A stretch of DNA of 64,000 nucleotides from Paenibacillus ehimensis NBRC 15659 (GCF_004000785.1 NZ_BILX01000022.1:1-64000); one strand, 5' to 3'. Positions 7,706 to 17,602 are shown, numbered from the stretch's first letter. A program made the numbers and translations. Notes: generated by a model not told the origin, from the letters alone.

Positions 7706-8690
7706 AATTGACGGCAGGATCGCAAGCGGCGATCCGCTTCGCAATCAATCCGCCGTGCAAACGGCCGGTTTCGATAAACACCTCGTTGGCGTTCGCGCCC
7801 GAAGCGATGACACCGGCGACGAAGAGCCCGGGAACGGTCGTTTCCATCGTGGCCGGATCGTACTGGGGAATCCCGTCCGGCTCCGATACGACGGCCCCGG
7901 CTCCCGCCAACAAACTGCGGTCCGGACGGAAGCCGGTCAGCGCCAGCACGAAGTCGTTGTCGAATTCCTCTTCGCGTCCTTCGCGGGAAACGGTCACGGA
8001 CGTTTCCGTAATCCGAACAACCCGGGATTGAAACAGCATCCGAATGCGGCCCTTGTTGACCATGCTCTCGAAGATCGGCTTCACCCACGGCTTAATGACC
8101 GGCGAGTAGGTCTCGCCCCGGTACACGACGGTCACCTCGGCGCCTGCCCGCAGCAGCTCCATCGCGGCATCGATTGCGGAGTTGCTGCCTCCGATGATCG
8201 CGACCTTCGTGCCGGTATACGGATGGGCTTCGCGGAAGTAGTGCGTCACCTTGCTCAATTCCTCTCCCGGGATGCCCAGCATATTCGGCTGCGAGAAATA
8301 GCCGGTGGCTACGACGACATGCCGCGCCGTCAAAGCGGACACGGCACCGAAGCGATTCCGGACCTTCAGGTCGAACGCGCCGTCCTGCCGTCGGGCCAGA
8401 TCCGTAACGGTATGATATGAGCGGATGCGCACGCCGCTGCGGGCCGCCACGTTCCGGTAATAATTCAAAGCTTCGAGCCGATAAGGCTTGTCGTTCGGCG
8501 TGGTGAACGGGTAACCGCCGATCTCCAGCAGCTCCGGCGTGCTGAAAAATTGCATGTACGTCGGATATAAGTAAATCGAGTGCACGACGCATTCTTTTTC
8601 GATGATGAGCGGATCGATGCCGATCTTCTGCAGCTCCAAGGCTGCGGACAGACCGCAAGGGCCGGCACCGATAATGACAACTTCTTCCAT
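7704..8690 (-). CDS. ypdA: YpdA-family flavoprotein, putative bacillithiol disulfide reductase
   Basis: 328 residues, usual for YpdA. It has an N-terminal FAD-binding GAGPCGL at residues 8-14 and a second dinucleotide motif GGSNSAIDAAMEL near residue 165. In the family, NADPH reduces bacillithiol disulfide through FAD, which protects low-GC Gram-positives from oxidative and electrophile stress. The CGLSAALELQ segment and ATGYF motif fit. The start at 8690 (GAGG 10 bases upstream) gives MEEVVIIGAG; an upstream in-frame ATG would add 19 residues with no better ribosome site. It follows the AraC regulator gene on the same strand after 127 bases. Confidence 0.87.
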   Translation of the reverse strand: MEEVVIIGAGPCGLSAALELQKIGIDPLIIEKECVVHSIYLYPTYMQFFSTPELLEIGGYPFTTPNDKPYRLEALNYYRNVAARSGVRIRSYHTVTDLARRQDGAFDLKVRNRFGAVSALTARHVVVATGYFSQPNMLGIPGEELSKVTHYFREAHPYTGTKVAIIGGSNSAIDAAMELLRAGAEVTVVYRGETYSPVIKPWVKPIFESMVNKGRIRMLFQSRVVRITETSVTVSREGREEEFDNDFVLALTGFRPDRSLLAGAGAVVSEPDGIPQYDPATMETTVPGLFVAGVIASGANANEVFIETGRLHGGLIAKRIAACDPAVN

Positions 8691-8817
8691 GTATAAGAAT
8701 TCCTCACTTTTCCGAAGGTATAGATCAGTTCCAAGCTCTCTACTCATAGTACCTTATCGGCCGGCGAATGCCAACTTTTGTTCACCCGGGCCGGTGCATC
8801 GGGCAAGCTTGCCGGAG

Positions 8818-9696
8818 TTACAGCTTTTTCCGGTATTCGGACGGCGTGCAGCGCATCGTTTTGCGGAACACCCGAACAAAATAACTGATATGGTCGAATC
8901 CGACATCGAGTGCGATGTCGGATATTTTTTTGTGCGGCTGCCGCAGAAGCTCCGCGGCCTGCCGCACGCGGTAAGAGTTGATGTAATCCACGGGCGTCTG
9001 TCCAGTCATCGATTTGAAGAAGCGGCAAAATTGGCCCTCGCTCATCGGGATCAGGTCCGCAAGCTCGCTGAGCCTGATCGGACGGTGATAGTGGTGCTGG
9101 ATATAGACGATCACTTTCTTCAAACGTTCGGTTCTGGCCGTATCCGCCGCGCCGCTGCGGCTGCGATTCACCAGCCGGCCGGAGGCGGCGGCCTCATACA
9201 GCATGAGATACAGATGCCCCTTCATAGCCGCTTGATAGCCGGGAGGGGGCTGCCTGGACAAAAAGATCATCTCCCGGATATGCGCAAGCAGCCCAGGGTC
9301 GTTTTCCGGGGTGATCAGACGCGGAAACACCGCTTTCCGTTCCTGGAACGGAACGATCAATCCTTCCTGCATCGCGTCATATTGGGCGCTTGCCAGCATG
9401 GCGAAATCAAAAACCATGGCGCAGAAGCTGCAGCCTTGCCCGCCCCGCGCGTGTCCGGTATGGATGTCCCCTCCGTCGATAAAAACGGCTTCACCTGCCC
9501 GGACCGGGATATATTCCGTGTCTACCTGAAACAGCACCTCGCCTTCGATGCAGTAAAAAATCTCCGACTCCTTATGCCAATGGGAGTCCACGACGTGGGC
9601 ACCGGGGGCAAATTGATACCAGTAAACGCCGAATGGAAAGCGTTCGTTGCCGTGCTGCTGACTTTCTTTTAAGGATTGACGCAGTGCCCGCTCCAT
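8818..9696 (-). CDS. AraC-family regulator with N-terminal cupin
   Basis: 292 residues. The N-terminal half is a cupin sensor (GAHVVDSHWHKESEIFYCIEGEVLFQ with the HxH...E metal/ligand pattern) and residues about 190-290 form two helix-turn-helix units of the AraC/XylS type (IRLSELADLIPMSEGQFCRFFK and KISDIALDVGFDHISYFVRVFRK). Such proteins bind a small sugar-like ligand and activate a neighbouring promoter. It diverges from the alpha-xylosidase gene across 144 bases, so that gene and its operon are the likely target. The locus also encodes a two-component system, so it may answer two signals. Confidence 0.87.
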   Translation of the reverse strand: MERALRQSLKESQQHGNERFPFGVYWYQFAPGAHVVDSHWHKESEIFYCIEGEVLFQVDTEYIPVRAGEAVFIDGGDIHTGHARGGQGCSFCAMVFDFAMLASAQYDAMQEGLIVPFQERKAVFPRLITPENDPGLLAHIREMIFLSRQPPPGYQAAMKGHLYLMLYEAAASGRLVNRSRSGAADTARTERLKKVIVYIQHHYHRPIRLSELADLIPMSEGQFCRFFKSMTGQTPVDYINSYRVRQAAELLRQPHKKISDIALDVGFDHISYFVRVFRKTMRCTPSEYRKKL

Positions 9697-9746
9697 GCCG
9701 AAATCGCCTTCCTTTCGTCAAAATCGTGCTATAAATGCATCGAATA

Positions 9747-9779
9747 TTGATAGTTCGTCCAAAAACGTATCAGTATAAT
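9747..9779 (+). promoter_or_regulatory. Candidate activator-dependent promoter of the xylosidase gene
   Basis: A perfect TATAAT (9774-9779) lies 61 bases before the ATG, but no good -35 box lies 17 bases upstream; a TTGATA at 9747-9752 is 21 bases away. A weak -35 fits a promoter that needs the divergent AraC protein. Inferred. Confidence 0.4.
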
Positions 9780-9840
9780 GACATTATAACGCTTACTAAC
9801 CAACAATCAAACTTCCAACAGTAGAAAGGCGGTTCATCTC

Positions 9841-12168
9841 ATGAAATTTACCGACGGCAATTGGCTTATACGGGAAGGCTACTCTGTTGCGGGGGCGGTG
9901 CAGGCGTACGATTTTGCAGTGCAAGGAGATACGCTGACAGCCTACGCGTCGACGGCTCCGATTCCGGGCAGGTGGGCCACGATCAATGCGCAGCTCATCA
10001 CGGTGCAGCTTCATTCTCCGGCGCCCGGCGTGATCGGGGTCAAGCTGGTCCATTATGCGGGAGTACGCGATCGCGGGCCGGCCTTCCAGCTTTATAAGGA
10101 CAACGGCAGCCATGCCGTCATCGAAGAGAACGAGGAAGAGGCGATTCTTCGAAGCGGGAGCCTGAGCGCCGTCATCAAGAAAGGTCCGCAGTGGTCGGTT
10201 CATTTCTACCGCGGCGAGGAGCGCATTACGGGCAGCGGCTTCAAATCCATCGCTCATATTGTGGACGGCGGCGGTCAGTCGTATATGCGCGAAGAGCTGG
10301 ATCTTGGCGTAGGCGAGTGGGTGTACGGCTTAGGCGAGCGCTTCACCGCCTTCGTGAAGAACGGTCAAACGGTCGATATCTGGAATCAGGACGGCGGAAC
10401 CAGCTCCGAGCAGGCTTACAAAAACATTCCGTTCTACCTTACCAATAAAGGCTACGGCGTCTTCGTCAATCAGCCGGATCTCGTTTCCTTCGAAGTGGCT
10501 TCCGAGAAAGTCAAGAAGGTGCAGTTTAGCGTGCCCGGGGAATCTTTGGAGTATTTTATCATCGACGGCCCCGATCCGAAAGGTGTGCTTGACAAATATA
10601 CGTGTCTGACAGGCAGACCGGCGCTTCCGCCGGCATGGACCTTCGGCCTGTGGCTGTCGACCTCGTTTACGACACAGTACGACGAGGCGACGGTAAATTC
10701 GTTTGTAGACGGCATGCTGGAGCGCGACATTCCGCTGCATGTGTTCCATTTTGACTGCTTTTGGATGAAGGGGCTGAACTGGACGGATTTCGAGTGGGAT
10801 GCGGAAGTATTTCCCGACCCGCAAGGCATGCTGAAGCGCTTGAAAGAAAAAGGGTTGAAAATCTGCGTATGGATCAACCCGTACATCGCCCAGCGTTCGC
10901 GTCTCTTTGAGGAAGGCCGCGAGAAAGGCTATTTGGTCAAGAAGCCAAACGGCGATGTATGGCAGTGGAATCTGTGGCAGCCGGGCATGGCGCTTGTAGA
11001 CTTTACGAATCCGGACGCGTGCGAATGGTATGCCGGATATCTTCGGAAGCTTGCGGATATGGGCGTCGACAGCTTCAAGACCGATTTCGGCGAGCGGATT
11101 CCGACGGACGTCGTCTATTTTGACGGCTCCGATCCGCACAAAATGCACAACTACTACACGCAGCTGTACAACAAAGTGGTGTTTGAGGTGTTGGTCGAGA
11201 AATTCGGCAAAAACCAAGCGGCCGTATTCGCGCGTTCGGCAACGGTTGGCGGCCAGCAGTTCCCGGTTCACTGGGGCGGCGATTGCTACGCCGACTACGA
11301 ATCCATGGCCGAGAGCTTACGCGGCGGTCTGTCGCTCGGTCTTGGCGGCTTCGGCTTCTGGAGCCATGATATCGGCGGCTTCGAGAATACCGCGCCGGCT
11401 CACGTCTTCAAGCGGTGGCTTGCGTTTGGCCTGCTGTCCAGTCACAGCCGTCTGCACGGCAGCACCTCCTACCGGGTGCCCTGGGCTTATGATGATGAGG
11501 CGGTTGATGTTACGCGCTTCTTCACGAAGCTCAAATGCCGCTTGATGCCTTATTTGTTCCATACGGCCGTACAGGCTGCGGAGCACGGGGTGCCGAGCAT
11601 GCGCGCCATGTTCCTCGAATTCCCGGGGGATCCGGCAGCGGAAACGCTGGACCGTCAGTATATGCTGGGCGACTCCTTACTGGTTGCTCCGGTATTCAGC
11701 GAGAAAGGCGAGGTGTCGTATTACCTGCCGCAGGGACGCTGGACGCATCTGCTCACCGGGGAGACGGTGGAAGGCGGCTCGTGGCGCAAGGAGACGTATG
11801 ACTTTCTCGGATTGCCGCTCTTTGTGCGCGATAACCGCTTCTTGGCCCTCGGTGCGAACGATACGCGGCCGGACTACGACTATGCGGAAGGCGTGGAGCT
11901 CGGGCTGTACGCATTGGCGGACGGCCAAGAGACGTCCGTGGTCGTTCGCAATATGCGCAGCGAAGCGGAGCTTTCCGTACGGGCGGTACGTGAAGGCAGC
12001 AGGATTACGTTCGCCTCGGAAGGCAGCGGCAAGCCGTTTGCAGTGAAGCTGTACGGGTTAGGCGCACCGGCTGTTGCTTTGGAAGGCGAGGGAGCGGTGC
12101 TGCAGGGCGGCAGAATTGAAGTGAAGAACAGCAGGCAAGCGTTTTTCTCGGTGCAAGTGGAAGGATAA
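9841..12168 (+). CDS. yicI: GH31 alpha-xylosidase (YicI type)
   Basis: 775 residues, same length and near-collinear motifs as E. coli YicI. It releases alpha-1,6-linked xylose from the non-reducing end of xyloglucan oligosaccharides (isoprimeverose-type ends). Visible: WLSTSFTTQYDEATVNSF at the barrel start, nucleophile Asp415 in SFKTDFGERIPTDV, acid/base Asp481 in FPVHWGGDCYADYESMA, and the FGFWSHDIGGFE loop. KTDFGERIPTDV is typical of YicI-type xylosidases rather than alpha-glucosidases of GH31. There is no signal peptide, so it acts on imported oligosaccharide. First gene of the glycan locus, divergent from the AraC gene. A terminator-like hairpin separates it from the sensor kinase. Confidence 0.93.
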   Translation: MKFTDGNWLIREGYSVAGAVQAYDFAVQGDTLTAYASTAPIPGRWATINAQLITVQLHSPAPGVIGVKLVHYAGVRDRGPAFQLYKDNGSHAVIEENEEEAILRSGSLSAVIKKGPQWSVHFYRGEERITGSGFKSIAHIVDGGGQSYMREELDLGVGEWVYGLGERFTAFVKNGQTVDIWNQDGGTSSEQAYKNIPFYLTNKGYGVFVNQPDLVSFEVASEKVKKVQFSVPGESLEYFIIDGPDPKGVLDKYTCLTGRPALPPAWTFGLWLSTSFTTQYDEATVNSFVDGMLERDIPLHVFHFDCFWMKGLNWTDFEWDAEVFPDPQGMLKRLKEKGLKICVWINPYIAQRSRLFEEGREKGYLVKKPNGDVWQWNLWQPGMALVDFTNPDACEWYAGYLRKLADMGVDSFKTDFGERIPTDVVYFDGSDPHKMHNYYTQLYNKVVFEVLVEKFGKNQAAVFARSATVGGQQFPVHWGGDCYADYESMAESLRGGLSLGLGGFGFWSHDIGGFENTAPAHVFKRWLAFGLLSSHSRLHGSTSYRVPWAYDDEAVDVTRFFTKLKCRLMPYLFHTAVQAAEHGVPSMRAMFLEFPGDPAAETLDRQYMLGDSLLVAPVFSEKGEVSYYLPQGRWTHLLTGETVEGGSWRKETYDFLGLPLFVRDNRFLALGANDTRPDYDYAEGVELGLYALADGQETSVVVRNMRSEAELSVRAVREGSRITFASEGSGKPFAVKLYGLGAPAVALEGEGAVLQGGRIEVKNSRQAFFSVQVEG

Positions 12169-12215
12169 GCTTCTCAACCCTTAAAGGATTCAAAGCATTC
12201 ATTGACGGAAATGAG

Positions 12216-12252
12216 GCCCGGTCCGGCTGTCCAGCTGGACATCGGGCTTCTT
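12216..12252 (+). terminator. Putative terminator after the xylosidase gene
   Basis: GCCCG/CGGGC and GTCC/GGAC form a stem with a small bulge; TTCTTA follows, so the U-tract is weak and read-through into the kinase gene is possible. Confidence 0.45.
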
Positions 12253-12281
12253 ACTGTAGGGACAGGAGCGGATAGCTGCCG

Positions 12282-14072
12282 ATGGTATCTTATTTTATTC
12301 AGATGATGAACGATATGAAAATCCGCAACAAGCTGATCGTAACCTTTGTTGCGCTGGTATTCGTGCCGGTCGCGATCGTCGGTGTTTTTCTGACACGTGA
12401 GCTTCGGGACATGGCGTTGAATAATGCCATGGACCAAGCCTATCTGAATGTGGACCGGATAAAAAAGCGTTCGGGCGAGGTGCTGCAAGTAGCGGACGAT
12501 TTGTCCTACCGCCTTTCCTATGACGAACGTCTGGAGAACCTTGTCAACCAGCATTATGAAAGCGTATACGACATGTTCGTCGCTTACCGTTCCTACCCGG
12601 ATCTGCAGCAGGCGAAGCGGATGTACAAGGAAATCTCGAATATTCGCTTCTATAGCGAAAATCAGACCATGCTGAGCAATTGGCAGTTTTTCATTCCGGG
12701 CGAGGAGATTCGGAATTCGGATTGGTACAGACAGGCTAAGAGAGCGGTCGGCGTCAATCATTGGGATTATATTCGGGACGAACGTGACGGGAAATATTAT
12801 CTCAGTCTGGTCAAGGGGGTCTACTTGGGAGGCAGGTATAAAAGCGGCGTGCTGGTGATCAATGTAAATACAAGTCTTTTGAACGAGATTCTGAACCAGG
12901 AGTCATTTTATACGATCATCGCGGACAGTCAAAATAACATCGTTGCAGCGAACAAGCCGGGGCTATACGGCAGGAGCTTGTCCGAAATTCATGGCGCTTC
13001 CAGTGTCGTCTATCGGAAGAGCGGCTCCTACGAAGCGACCATTGGGAATGAGGCATCCAAAGTGCTGATCGAGCCGCTGAATCCCGAAATGGAGGAGAAC
13101 GGCCTCAGAATCATCTCCATTTTTTCCATTGAAAGCATCGTAGCCGACGCCAACCGGGTCAATAAGCTGGCGATATCCGTCATTGTCGTGAGCCTGCTTC
13201 TCGCAGTTCTTCTGATCTGCGGTTTCTCTTCTCTCATCTGCCGACGGCTGCTTCGGCTGAGCAAGCATATTTCGAAGGTGGGGACCGGCAATCTCGGCGT
13301 AACGATGGAGATCGACGGCAAGGATGAGATCGGTCAGCTATCCCGCCAATTCAATGCGATGGTCTGCAGCATTCATGAGCTGATGAACGAAGTGAAAGAG
13401 TCGGACCTGCAGAAAAGACGGATGGAGCAGAAGCAGAACGAAATCAAATTCAAGATGATGGCGAGTCAGATCAATCCTCATTTTCTGTTTAATGCGCTCG
13501 AGGCGATTCGTATGGAGGCCCATTTGAAGGGAGAGAACGAAATTGCCAGGGTTGTCCGGCTGCTGGGAAAGATGATGCGTTCGAGCCTTGAGGTGGGCAG
13601 CGGCAAAACTACGCTCAAGGAGGAAATGGAGATCGTCCGGTGCTACTTGGACATTCAGAGGTTCCGGTACGAGGACCGTTTGAACTATGAGCTTGTACTG
13701 GATCCAGGCACCGAGGCGGTCATGATTCCGCCGCTGATTATTCAGCCGCTTGTAGAAAATGCGGTGATTCATGGCATGGATCACAAGGAAGAAGGGACGT
13801 TGATTCGTGTGCGGGCCGAAATCCGGGGCGACAGAATTTGTTTTGTGACCAAGGACAACGGAGCGGGCATGGCTCCGGATCGTTTGGAGAAGGTCCTCGG
13901 CTTCCTGAACGAATCCGAGGAGCAGGACGGCGGCCGGATCGGGCTGCGCAACGTACACGTCAGACTTCAGCTTGCCTACGGTCCCGAATCCGGACTGACC
14001 ATGTTCAGCGAGCCGGGAAAGGGCACTCGTATTGAATTTAGCATTCCGATAGGGGAAAAATCAAATGATTAA
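12282..14072 (+). CDS. YesM-type sensor histidine kinase
   Basis: 596 residues. Membrane segment at about 18-37, a large extracellular sensor region (dCache-like) to about 288, second membrane segment about 289-312, HAMP linker about 312-365, then the His-kinase domain of the YesM/HisKA_5 type with phospho-acceptor in QINPHFLFNALEAI and ATP-binding motifs (N box PLVENAVIHGM, G1 DNGAGMAPD, G2 GRIGLRNVHVRL). Kinases of this class sense extracellular sugars or a loaded binding protein and phosphorylate the YesN-type regulator encoded next. The stop overlaps the next gene by 8 bases, which suggests translational coupling. Context implies a xyloglucan-derived signal; that is inference. Confidence 0.92.
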   Translation: MVSYFIQMMNDMKIRNKLIVTFVALVFVPVAIVGVFLTRELRDMALNNAMDQAYLNVDRIKKRSGEVLQVADDLSYRLSYDERLENLVNQHYESVYDMFVAYRSYPDLQQAKRMYKEISNIRFYSENQTMLSNWQFFIPGEEIRNSDWYRQAKRAVGVNHWDYIRDERDGKYYLSLVKGVYLGGRYKSGVLVINVNTSLLNEILNQESFYTIIADSQNNIVAANKPGLYGRSLSEIHGASSVVYRKSGSYEATIGNEASKVLIEPLNPEMEENGLRIISIFSIESIVADANRVNKLAISVIVVSLLLAVLLICGFSSLICRRLLRLSKHISKVGTGNLGVTMEIDGKDEIGQLSRQFNAMVCSIHELMNEVKESDLQKRRMEQKQNEIKFKMMASQINPHFLFNALEAIRMEAHLKGENEIARVVRLLGKMMRSSLEVGSGKTTLKEEMEIVRCYLDIQRFRYEDRLNYELVLDPGTEAVMIPPLIIQPLVENAVIHGMDHKEEGTLIRVRAEIRGDRICFVTKDNGAGMAPDRLEKVLGFLNESEEQDGGRIGLRNVHVRLQLAYGPESGLTMFSEPGKGTRIEFSIPIGEKSND

Positions 14073-15621
14073 AGTGCTGGTTGTAGATGACGAGCCGAAG
14101 CTGCGTGAAGGGTTGAAGAGCATCGTACCGTGGACGGAACTGGGTTTTGAAATTGTAGATACGGCTGCCAATGCCAGCGAAGCGCTGGAGAAGCACCGGC
14201 AATATGCGCCGGATGTCATGCTGGTCGATATCCGGATGCCGGGCATGGACGGACTGCAGCTCATCGAGGCCATCCGGTCGCAGGATCCTGCGATTCATTT
14301 GCTGATTTTGAGCGGCTATGCGGAGTTTGAATATGCCAAAAGAGCAATTACCCATAAGGTCGACGGATACTTGCTGAAACCGGTGGATGAAGAGGAGCTA
14401 AGAGGCTATTTGCTGCAGATTCGAAAAGCGATCGAGCAAGAGAGCCGGCACGCGGCGTTGAATCAGATCGCCTCCGAAATGAGCCGGGAGCAGATGATCC
14501 GCTCCTGGCTTCGGCCGGAATCGCAGGCGATCCCCGAGTCTCATAGGCTTGCCGAACGCCTTGGTCTGCTGTGGGATCATTACCAGGTTGCGCTGGTTTA
14601 TGTCCACGACTCCGACGAATCGGCCCGGGAGCCCGATTTGCTTGTCAAAAGCAAGCTGGTGGAAACGTTCGAGGAGGCAGGATACGGCACCGTGTTTTCG
14701 GTGCACGGCTGCCTTGGGATTTTGCTGCGGACTCCGGTACTGACCGAGGGCCGCCGTAAGGAGCTGCAGAAGCGGCTGGAGCGGGCTGCAAGTCTCGCCG
14801 GAGCGGCATTTACGGCGGCTGTCGGCCATCGCGTTCGGAAGTTTGCAGATGCGGCCGATTCGTATCGGACAGCAAGGGAGCTGCTTCGGGACCGGTTCTT
14901 TTACCGGCCGGGAGAGCTGCTGTCCCCGGACTCCGAACGGTTCGGAGACGGCGAATCGGCAGGGGAGCAAATGCAAAGCTATGAACCCGGGCAAGTGCTT
15001 GGTCAGCTTTATTACGCGGTGGACGTCGGTCATGCCGAGGCGCAGCAAAAGCTCCTGAAATCCGTTGCTTTGGCAATGATGCGCGACGGATTATCCGAAT
15101 CGGAAATGAAAAGCGCCTTCGTTGAACTGCTGACCGGTGTGCTCGGCAAGCTGATTGTTCATCAAACCGGGCTGCAAGTCCGAACCAAGGAATATTCGGA
15201 TCAAATCTCGGCTGTATTCCGCCAGCGCACCGTCTACGAGCTGTACCGCCACTGCGTCCACTTCCTGCAGGAACTGAACCGGCCGGCGGGGGAGGGGGGG
15301 AGCGAGCAGGAGATGAAACGCATCATAGATCTGATTCAGCGGAACTACAGCGAGAATCTCAAGCTGGAGACGCTGGCCTCCATCTTTAATTACAACAGCG
15401 CTTATTTGGGCAAAATGTTCAAGACCAGGACCGGCGAATATTTCAATACCTACCTCGACAAGGTGCGGATCGACAAGGCGAAGGAGTTTTTAAGAGAAGG
15501 CTTGAAGGTGTACGAGGTTGCCGAGAAGGTCGGATATACCAATGTAGACTACTTTCACAGCAAGTTTAAAAAATATGTCGGTACCTCGCCGTCGAATTAC
15601 CGAAAGGAGCAGAAACGGTGA
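14065..15621 (+). CDS. YesN-type response regulator with AraC output domain
   Basis: 518 residues. Receiver domain 1-120 with acidic pocket VVDDEP, phospho-acceptor Asp55 in VMLVDIRMPGMDG and the conserved Lys in YLLKPVDEEEL. A long central region of about 270 residues is typical of this family. C-terminal AraC domain (about 415-515) with KLETLASIFNYNSAYLGKMFK and KVYEVAEKVGYTNVDYFHSKFKK. It is phosphorylated by the kinase at 12282 and should activate the importer and hydrolase genes downstream. Start ATG lies inside the end of the kinase gene. Confidence 0.93.
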   Translation: MIKVLVVDDEPKLREGLKSIVPWTELGFEIVDTAANASEALEKHRQYAPDVMLVDIRMPGMDGLQLIEAIRSQDPAIHLLILSGYAEFEYAKRAITHKVDGYLLKPVDEEELRGYLLQIRKAIEQESRHAALNQIASEMSREQMIRSWLRPESQAIPESHRLAERLGLLWDHYQVALVYVHDSDESAREPDLLVKSKLVETFEEAGYGTVFSVHGCLGILLRTPVLTEGRRKELQKRLERAASLAGAAFTAAVGHRVRKFADAADSYRTARELLRDRFFYRPGELLSPDSERFGDGESAGEQMQSYEPGQVLGQLYYAVDVGHAEAQQKLLKSVALAMMRDGLSESEMKSAFVELLTGVLGKLIVHQTGLQVRTKEYSDQISAVFRQRTVYELYRHCVHFLQELNRPAGEGGSEQEMKRIIDLIQRNYSENLKLETLASIFNYNSAYLGKMFKTRTGEYFNTYLDKVRIDKAKEFLREGLKVYEVAEKVGYTNVDYFHSKFKKYVGTSPSNYRKEQKR

Positions 15622-15721
15622 ACCATATCTAATTTCTGTATGATTTTTGCTCGAATTCCACGGGTACTCCCTTTTCCTTACGTGGTTTATCATGATTGTA
15701 GACAAGTGAGGAGGGGATGGG

Positions 15722-16681
15722 TTGAAAGCGGTAACAGAAAGAGGGGGCAGCATCCGAATCGCGGTCAATAAGAAACGCCTCTGGACCACGTTCAAGGAGC
15801 AGAAAGCACTTTACGCCATGTCGCTGCCCTTTATCGCCGTCGTCTTCGTATTCCATTATTTACCTGTGTGGGGATGGCTCATGGCATTTCAGAATTACAA
15901 GCCGGGCCGAGGCATCTTCGAGCAGAAATGGGTGGGCTTCGATCATTTTGCGGCGCTATTTACGGACGAAAAATTTTATCTGGTTTTGCGCAATACGTTT
16001 GCCATGAGCATCATGGGGCTGATTGTCGGATTTACGGTTCCGATACTGTTCGCGGTCTTGCTCAACGAGCTTCGCGGAAGCGCTTTTAAACGGACGGTGC
16101 AGACGATCTCGTACCTTCCGCATTTCGTATCCTGGGTCGTTGTGGCGGGCATTGTGACCAAGATGCTGTCGATGGACGGGGGTGCGGTCAATCAGCTGCT
16201 GATGTTTTTAGGTCTGATCGACGGGCCGATCCAGTTTATGGCGAAAGGAAGCTGGTTCTGGTATATCGTGACCGGGTCAGACCTTTGGAAGGAAATGGGC
16301 TGGAGCGCGATCATCTATTTGGCAGCGATTACAGGGATCGATCAGGAGCAATTCGAAGCCGCCAAGGTTGACGGTGCGAGCCGGCTTCGCCAGATTTGGC
16401 ATATTACGCTCCCAAGCATTGCGCCGACCATTGTGATTCTATTCATTATGTCGTTCGGGCATCTGATCAGCATCGGATTCGAGAAGCAATTCCTGCTCGG
16501 CAATCCCATGGTTATTGATCACTCGGAGGTACTGGATCTGTATGCGCTGAATTACGGTCTCGGCATGGGACGTTTTTCCTTCGGCACGGCCATCGGGATG
16601 TTCAACTCGATTGTGAGCATTATCCTGCTGCTTGTGGCTAACGGATTTTTCAAAAAATTCATGAAGCAATCCATCATGTAA
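15722..16681 (+). CDS. Carbohydrate ABC importer permease (LplB type)
   Basis: 319 residues, six membrane segments, family of LplB/YtcP-type binding-protein-dependent transporters for large sugars. The EAA-type loop is visible as EQFEAAKVDGASRLRQIWHITLPSIAPT near residue 225. Start is TTG at 15722 behind GAGGAGGGG; no other codon near fits. It pairs with the permease at 16694 to form the membrane channel. No ATPase gene is present in the locus; systems of this class usually share an MsmX-like ATPase encoded elsewhere. Confidence 0.9.
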   Translation: MKAVTERGGSIRIAVNKKRLWTTFKEQKALYAMSLPFIAVVFVFHYLPVWGWLMAFQNYKPGRGIFEQKWVGFDHFAALFTDEKFYLVLRNTFAMSIMGLIVGFTVPILFAVLLNELRGSAFKRTVQTISYLPHFVSWVVVAGIVTKMLSMDGGAVNQLLMFLGLIDGPIQFMAKGSWFWYIVTGSDLWKEMGWSAIIYLAAITGIDQEQFEAAKVDGASRLRQIWHITLPSIAPTIVILFIMSFGHLISIGFEKQFLLGNPMVIDHSEVLDLYALNYGLGMGRFSFGTAIGMFNSIVSIILLLVANGFFKKFMKQSIM

Positions 16682-16693
16682 GGGGGGAGGAGC

Positions 16694-17602
16694 ATGGCTC
16701 ATTCCAAAGCGTCGTTTAAACCGGCGCTCTCCGACCGGCTGTTTGATCTCTTCAACTACACGTTCATGACCATCGTTACGGTTACGACCTTGTATCCGTT
16801 TCTTCATGTGCTTGCGATTTCGTTAAACGATTCCGTCGATACCGTGCGCGGAGGCATCACGATCTGGCCGCGGCAGTTCACGTTTGAGAACTACGTGCAA
16901 ATTTTTCAATACGAAGGACTGCTGACCGGGGCGAAAATCACCGTCTTAAGGACGCTGGCAGGAACGTTTCTGGGCTTGCTCAGCGGCACCATGCTCGGCT
17001 ATGTGCTCAGCCGCGCCGACTTCCGGAGCAGAAAGTTCATGTCCGTCTTTCTTGCGCTCACGATGTATTTTTCCGGCGGTCTCATTCCGGTTTTTATTCT
17101 GATTCGGGATCTGAACATGATGAATACGTTTCTGGTCTATATCATTCCGGGTATGGTAAGCGCGTTCAACGTCTTCGTCATTCGTTCCTTTATCGACGGA
17201 TTGCCGTATTCCCTTCAGGAATCGGCGAAGCTGGACGGCGCAGGCGACTTTACGATCTACTACAAAATCATTTTGCCGCTGTGCAAGCCGGTGCTGGCCA
17301 CGATCGCGCTGTTCCTGGCGGTCGGGCAGTGGAATTCGTGGTTCGATACGTATCTGTACAACGGCTCGGCGCCGCACCTGACCACGCTTCAATTCGAGCT
17401 GATGAAGGTGCTTCAAAGCACGCAGGGGCAGAAAAGCGGTATGATGACGGGCCAAAACATGGCCGAACTCGTCAAGCAGATTTCACCGGAATCGATTAAA
17501 ATGGCGATCACCATGGTCGTTACGGTTCCTATATTGGTTGTTTATCCGTTTTTGCAGCGTTATTTTGTGAAGGGTATGACGCTTGGCGCCGTAAAAAGCT
17601 GA
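16694..17602 (+). CDS. Carbohydrate ABC importer permease (YtcP/LplC type)
   Basis: 302 residues with six membrane segments. The cytoplasmic coupling loop reads YSLQESAKLDGAGDFTIYYKIILPLCKP (quoted over residues about 175-203, with Glu-Ser-Ala-Lys-x-Asp-Gly as key residues). The end (LQRYFVKGMTLGAVKS) is diagnostic of the family. Gap to the LplB gene is 12 bases with a good GGGGGGAGG site. Second half of the oligosaccharide channel. Confidence 0.92.
   Translation: MAHSKASFKPALSDRLFDLFNYTFMTIVTVTTLYPFLHVLAISLNDSVDTVRGGITIWPRQFTFENYVQIFQYEGLLTGAKITVLRTLAGTFLGLLSGTMLGYVLSRADFRSRKFMSVFLALTMYFSGGLIPVFILIRDLNMMNTFLVYIIPGMVSAFNVFVIRSFIDGLPYSLQESAKLDGAGDFTIYYKIILPLCKPVLATIALFLAVGQWNSWFDTYLYNGSAPHLTTLQFELMKVLQSTQGQKSGMMTGQNMAELVKQISPESIKMAITMVVTVPILVVYPFLQRYFVKGMTLGAVKS

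Noticed and set aside
8602-9672. 356-codon plus-strand frame across the AraC gene
   Set aside because: Minus-strand frame encodes a clear cupin-AraC protein; the plus frame has no motif.
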